From contig CAZLZI010000024.1 of the NCBI GenBank assembly GCA_964563965.1, positions 1-14,053 of the forward strand: a stretch of DNA of 14,053 nt. Direction: 5' to 3'. Below the pieces are notes generated by a model. The model did no database searches. It had not been told where the DNA came from and saw only the letters and a program-made list of their open reading frames with translations. Below, piece after piece: positions 12,970 to 14,053 of the stretch. The stretch is from CAZCAQ01 sp964563965 (GTDB lineage Bacteria > Patescibacteriota > WWE3 > UBA101185 > UBA10185). The first letter of the stretch is position 1. Every line of letters starts with the position of its first letter. The position numbers and the translations under genes were made by a program.

Positions 12970-14053
12970 ATGAGAACTTTAACTAAAATAAAAGCAATAA
13001 CAATAGTTTTTCTCTTTCTCGGATTTCTCACTTCAGTATACTTTGTAAATCGCTCTTTTGCACAAGAACCTCCGGCAGAAGATGCAGGACTTGAAAATGT
13101 TACGTACAAAGGTATAGACGAAGCGTACCCACAGATTGATATAACAAAAACAGCAACAGGATTTTCTAGCTCAATGCTTATGGAACCTGCGGCATTTGCC
13201 GTCACTGGACAATCAAGCACCACAGCCATCGAAGAGGCAGGAAAGTGCTTCGAGTCTATAAATGCAGGCGGCTCTATCGATGATTGCGGATTGGGAGAAG
13301 GTGCTTATGCCCCAACAAACAGCTTAATGGGTACAACAAACTCGCTTGCTATGATGTCAACGCCGGATGTAATACCACTTAATCTTGCGCTTTATTTTAG
13401 AGAACAAGTAAAAGATGTACCTATAATAGGAGCAAAAGTTTATGCACAAGGTGAGGGGAGATTTAATAACCTCTTTGGAGCAGATCTTGCATACATGCTA
13501 TGGAAGACTTTTAGAAACATGGCATACGGACTTGTATCTATATTTCTTGTTGTAATTGGTATTTTTATCATGCTTAGAAAAAAGACTGACCCTAAAACAG
13601 TACTCACTCTTCAAGCAGCGCTACCAAAAGTTGTTATCTCTTTAGTACTGATAACATTCAGTTTTGCAATCGGTGCTACAATGACCAACTTCATTTTCCC
13701 ACTCCGCAAAATCTCTGACAACATACTGGCATCGGTAAAAGACGATATTAGAGGTGAGACTATAGAGGACGGTATAAAGGGTAAGGTGCTTGCAACGTTT
13801 GCTGTACCAGTTGTTGTCGGCGGACTGCTTGCGGGAGGCCATGGAGCATTGATTGGAGCCAAGGGACTTATATCTGTTGGCGCACTTTCTATTGTCTTTA
13901 CGCTTATATTTATGTTGGCACTACTTATAGTGTCGATACTGGTGTATATAAAAACTCTTATTATTTATGTACGTATGCTTGGAAGTGTAGTGTTCTCGCC
14001 CCTAATATTTGCATGGGGAGCAATACCGGGAAACGACGCTGCTACAATAAACT
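12970..14053 (+). CDS. VirB6/TrbL-like polytopic membrane protein, partial at the right edge
   Basis: VirB6/TrbL proteins are multi-helix inner-membrane parts of the type IV secretion channel. The frame from the ATG at 12970 stays open to the end of the window (361 codons, no stop). Residues 1-31 are a signal peptide (MRTLTKIK, a hydrophobic run, then RSFA). About 32-180 is an extracytoplasmic domain with two cysteines. Then come helices at about 183-203, 221-243, 272-296, 302-325 and 326-350, with a basic loop (LRKKTDPKT) after the first. The segment DLAYMLWKTFRNMAYGLVSI leading into the helices, and the many evenly spaced helices, suggest the VirB6/TrbL class as found in type IV clusters of reduced bacteria. 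The assignment rests on topology and context and is not secure. Transcribed divergently from the M23-like gene, 53 bases apart. Confidence 0.7.
   Translation, partial: MRTLTKIKAITIVFLFLGFLTSVYFVNRSFAQEPPAEDAGLENVTYKGIDEAYPQIDITKTATGFSSSMLMEPAAFAVTGQSSTTAIEEAGKCFESINAGGSIDDCGLGEGAYAPTNSLMGTTNSLAMMSTPDVIPLNLALYFREQVKDVPIIGAKVYAQGEGRFNNLFGADLAYMLWKTFRNMAYGLVSIFLVVIGIFIMLRKKTDPKTVLTLQAALPKVVISLVLITFSFAIGATMTNFIFPLRKISDNILASVKDDIRGETIEDGIKGKVLATFAVPVVVGGLLAGGHGALIGAKGLISVGALSIVFTLIFMLALLIVSILVYIKTLIIYVRMLGSVVFSPLIFAWGAIPGNDAATIN

Noticed and set aside
12921..13229. Minus-strand 102-codon frame opposite the VirB6-like gene
   Set aside because: It overlaps the signal-peptide region of an open 361-codon membrane protein and covers the divergent promoter region; it has no start signals.
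13611..13862. Two overlapping minus-strand frames near the right end
   Set aside because: Antisense shadows of the transmembrane part of the VirB6-like gene.
1..14053. CRISPR arrays, insertion sequences, integrase or att sites
   Set aside because: No regularly spaced repeats, transposase-like or recombinase-like proteins, or terminal inverted repeats were seen.

Overview
The window is AT-rich and extremely compact. Its content suggests a small-genome bacterium of the Candidate Phyla Radiation (Patescibacteria), possibly near Microgenomates/Katanobacteria; the lineage is inferred from gene content and style, not proven. TGA ends several genes (for example at 1518-1520 and 3521-3523), so the code is the standard bacterial one and not the Gly-TGA code of Gracilibacteria/SR1.

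Layout. Positions 1-62 hold the probable 3' tail of a gene. Positions 110-556 (+) encode an unrecognised helical protein. The tmRNA gene (ssrA, minus strand, 624-999) follows smpB (minus), the last gene of a four-gene minus-strand operon starting at 4099: a PH-domain membrane protein, a two-helix membrane protein, a PP2C-like/beta-propeller membrane protein, and SmpB. A 65-residue orphan (+, 4185-4382) meets, tail to tail, a secreted coiled-coil/SpoIID cell-wall enzyme (minus, 4379-6187). Divergent from that, with overlapping start codons, is a plus-strand operon (6186-8820): a cysteine-rich anchored surface protein and four small VirB2/TrbC-like pilin-type membrane proteins. Tail to tail with it lies a minus-strand pair (12916 to 8817): a 1196-residue membrane protein with a C-terminal M23-like domain, and a membrane-anchored Ig-like protein. 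At the right edge a polytopic, VirB6/TrbL-like membrane protein (+, from 12970) runs off the window.

Together, 4379-14053 looks like part of a type IV secretion/conjugation-like envelope apparatus: pilin-like subunits, a VirB6-like channel candidate, two wall-acting proteins and surface adhesin-like proteins. No VirB4/VirD4 ATPase is inside the window, so the assignment is an inference.

The most striking signal is in expression design. Five transcription-unit first genes have a -10 box ending exactly six bases before the ATG, which predicts leaderless mRNAs, whereas two internal genes carry strong Shine-Dalgarno sites. Neighbouring genes overlap at CATG (divergent starts) and twice at TTAA (convergent stops).
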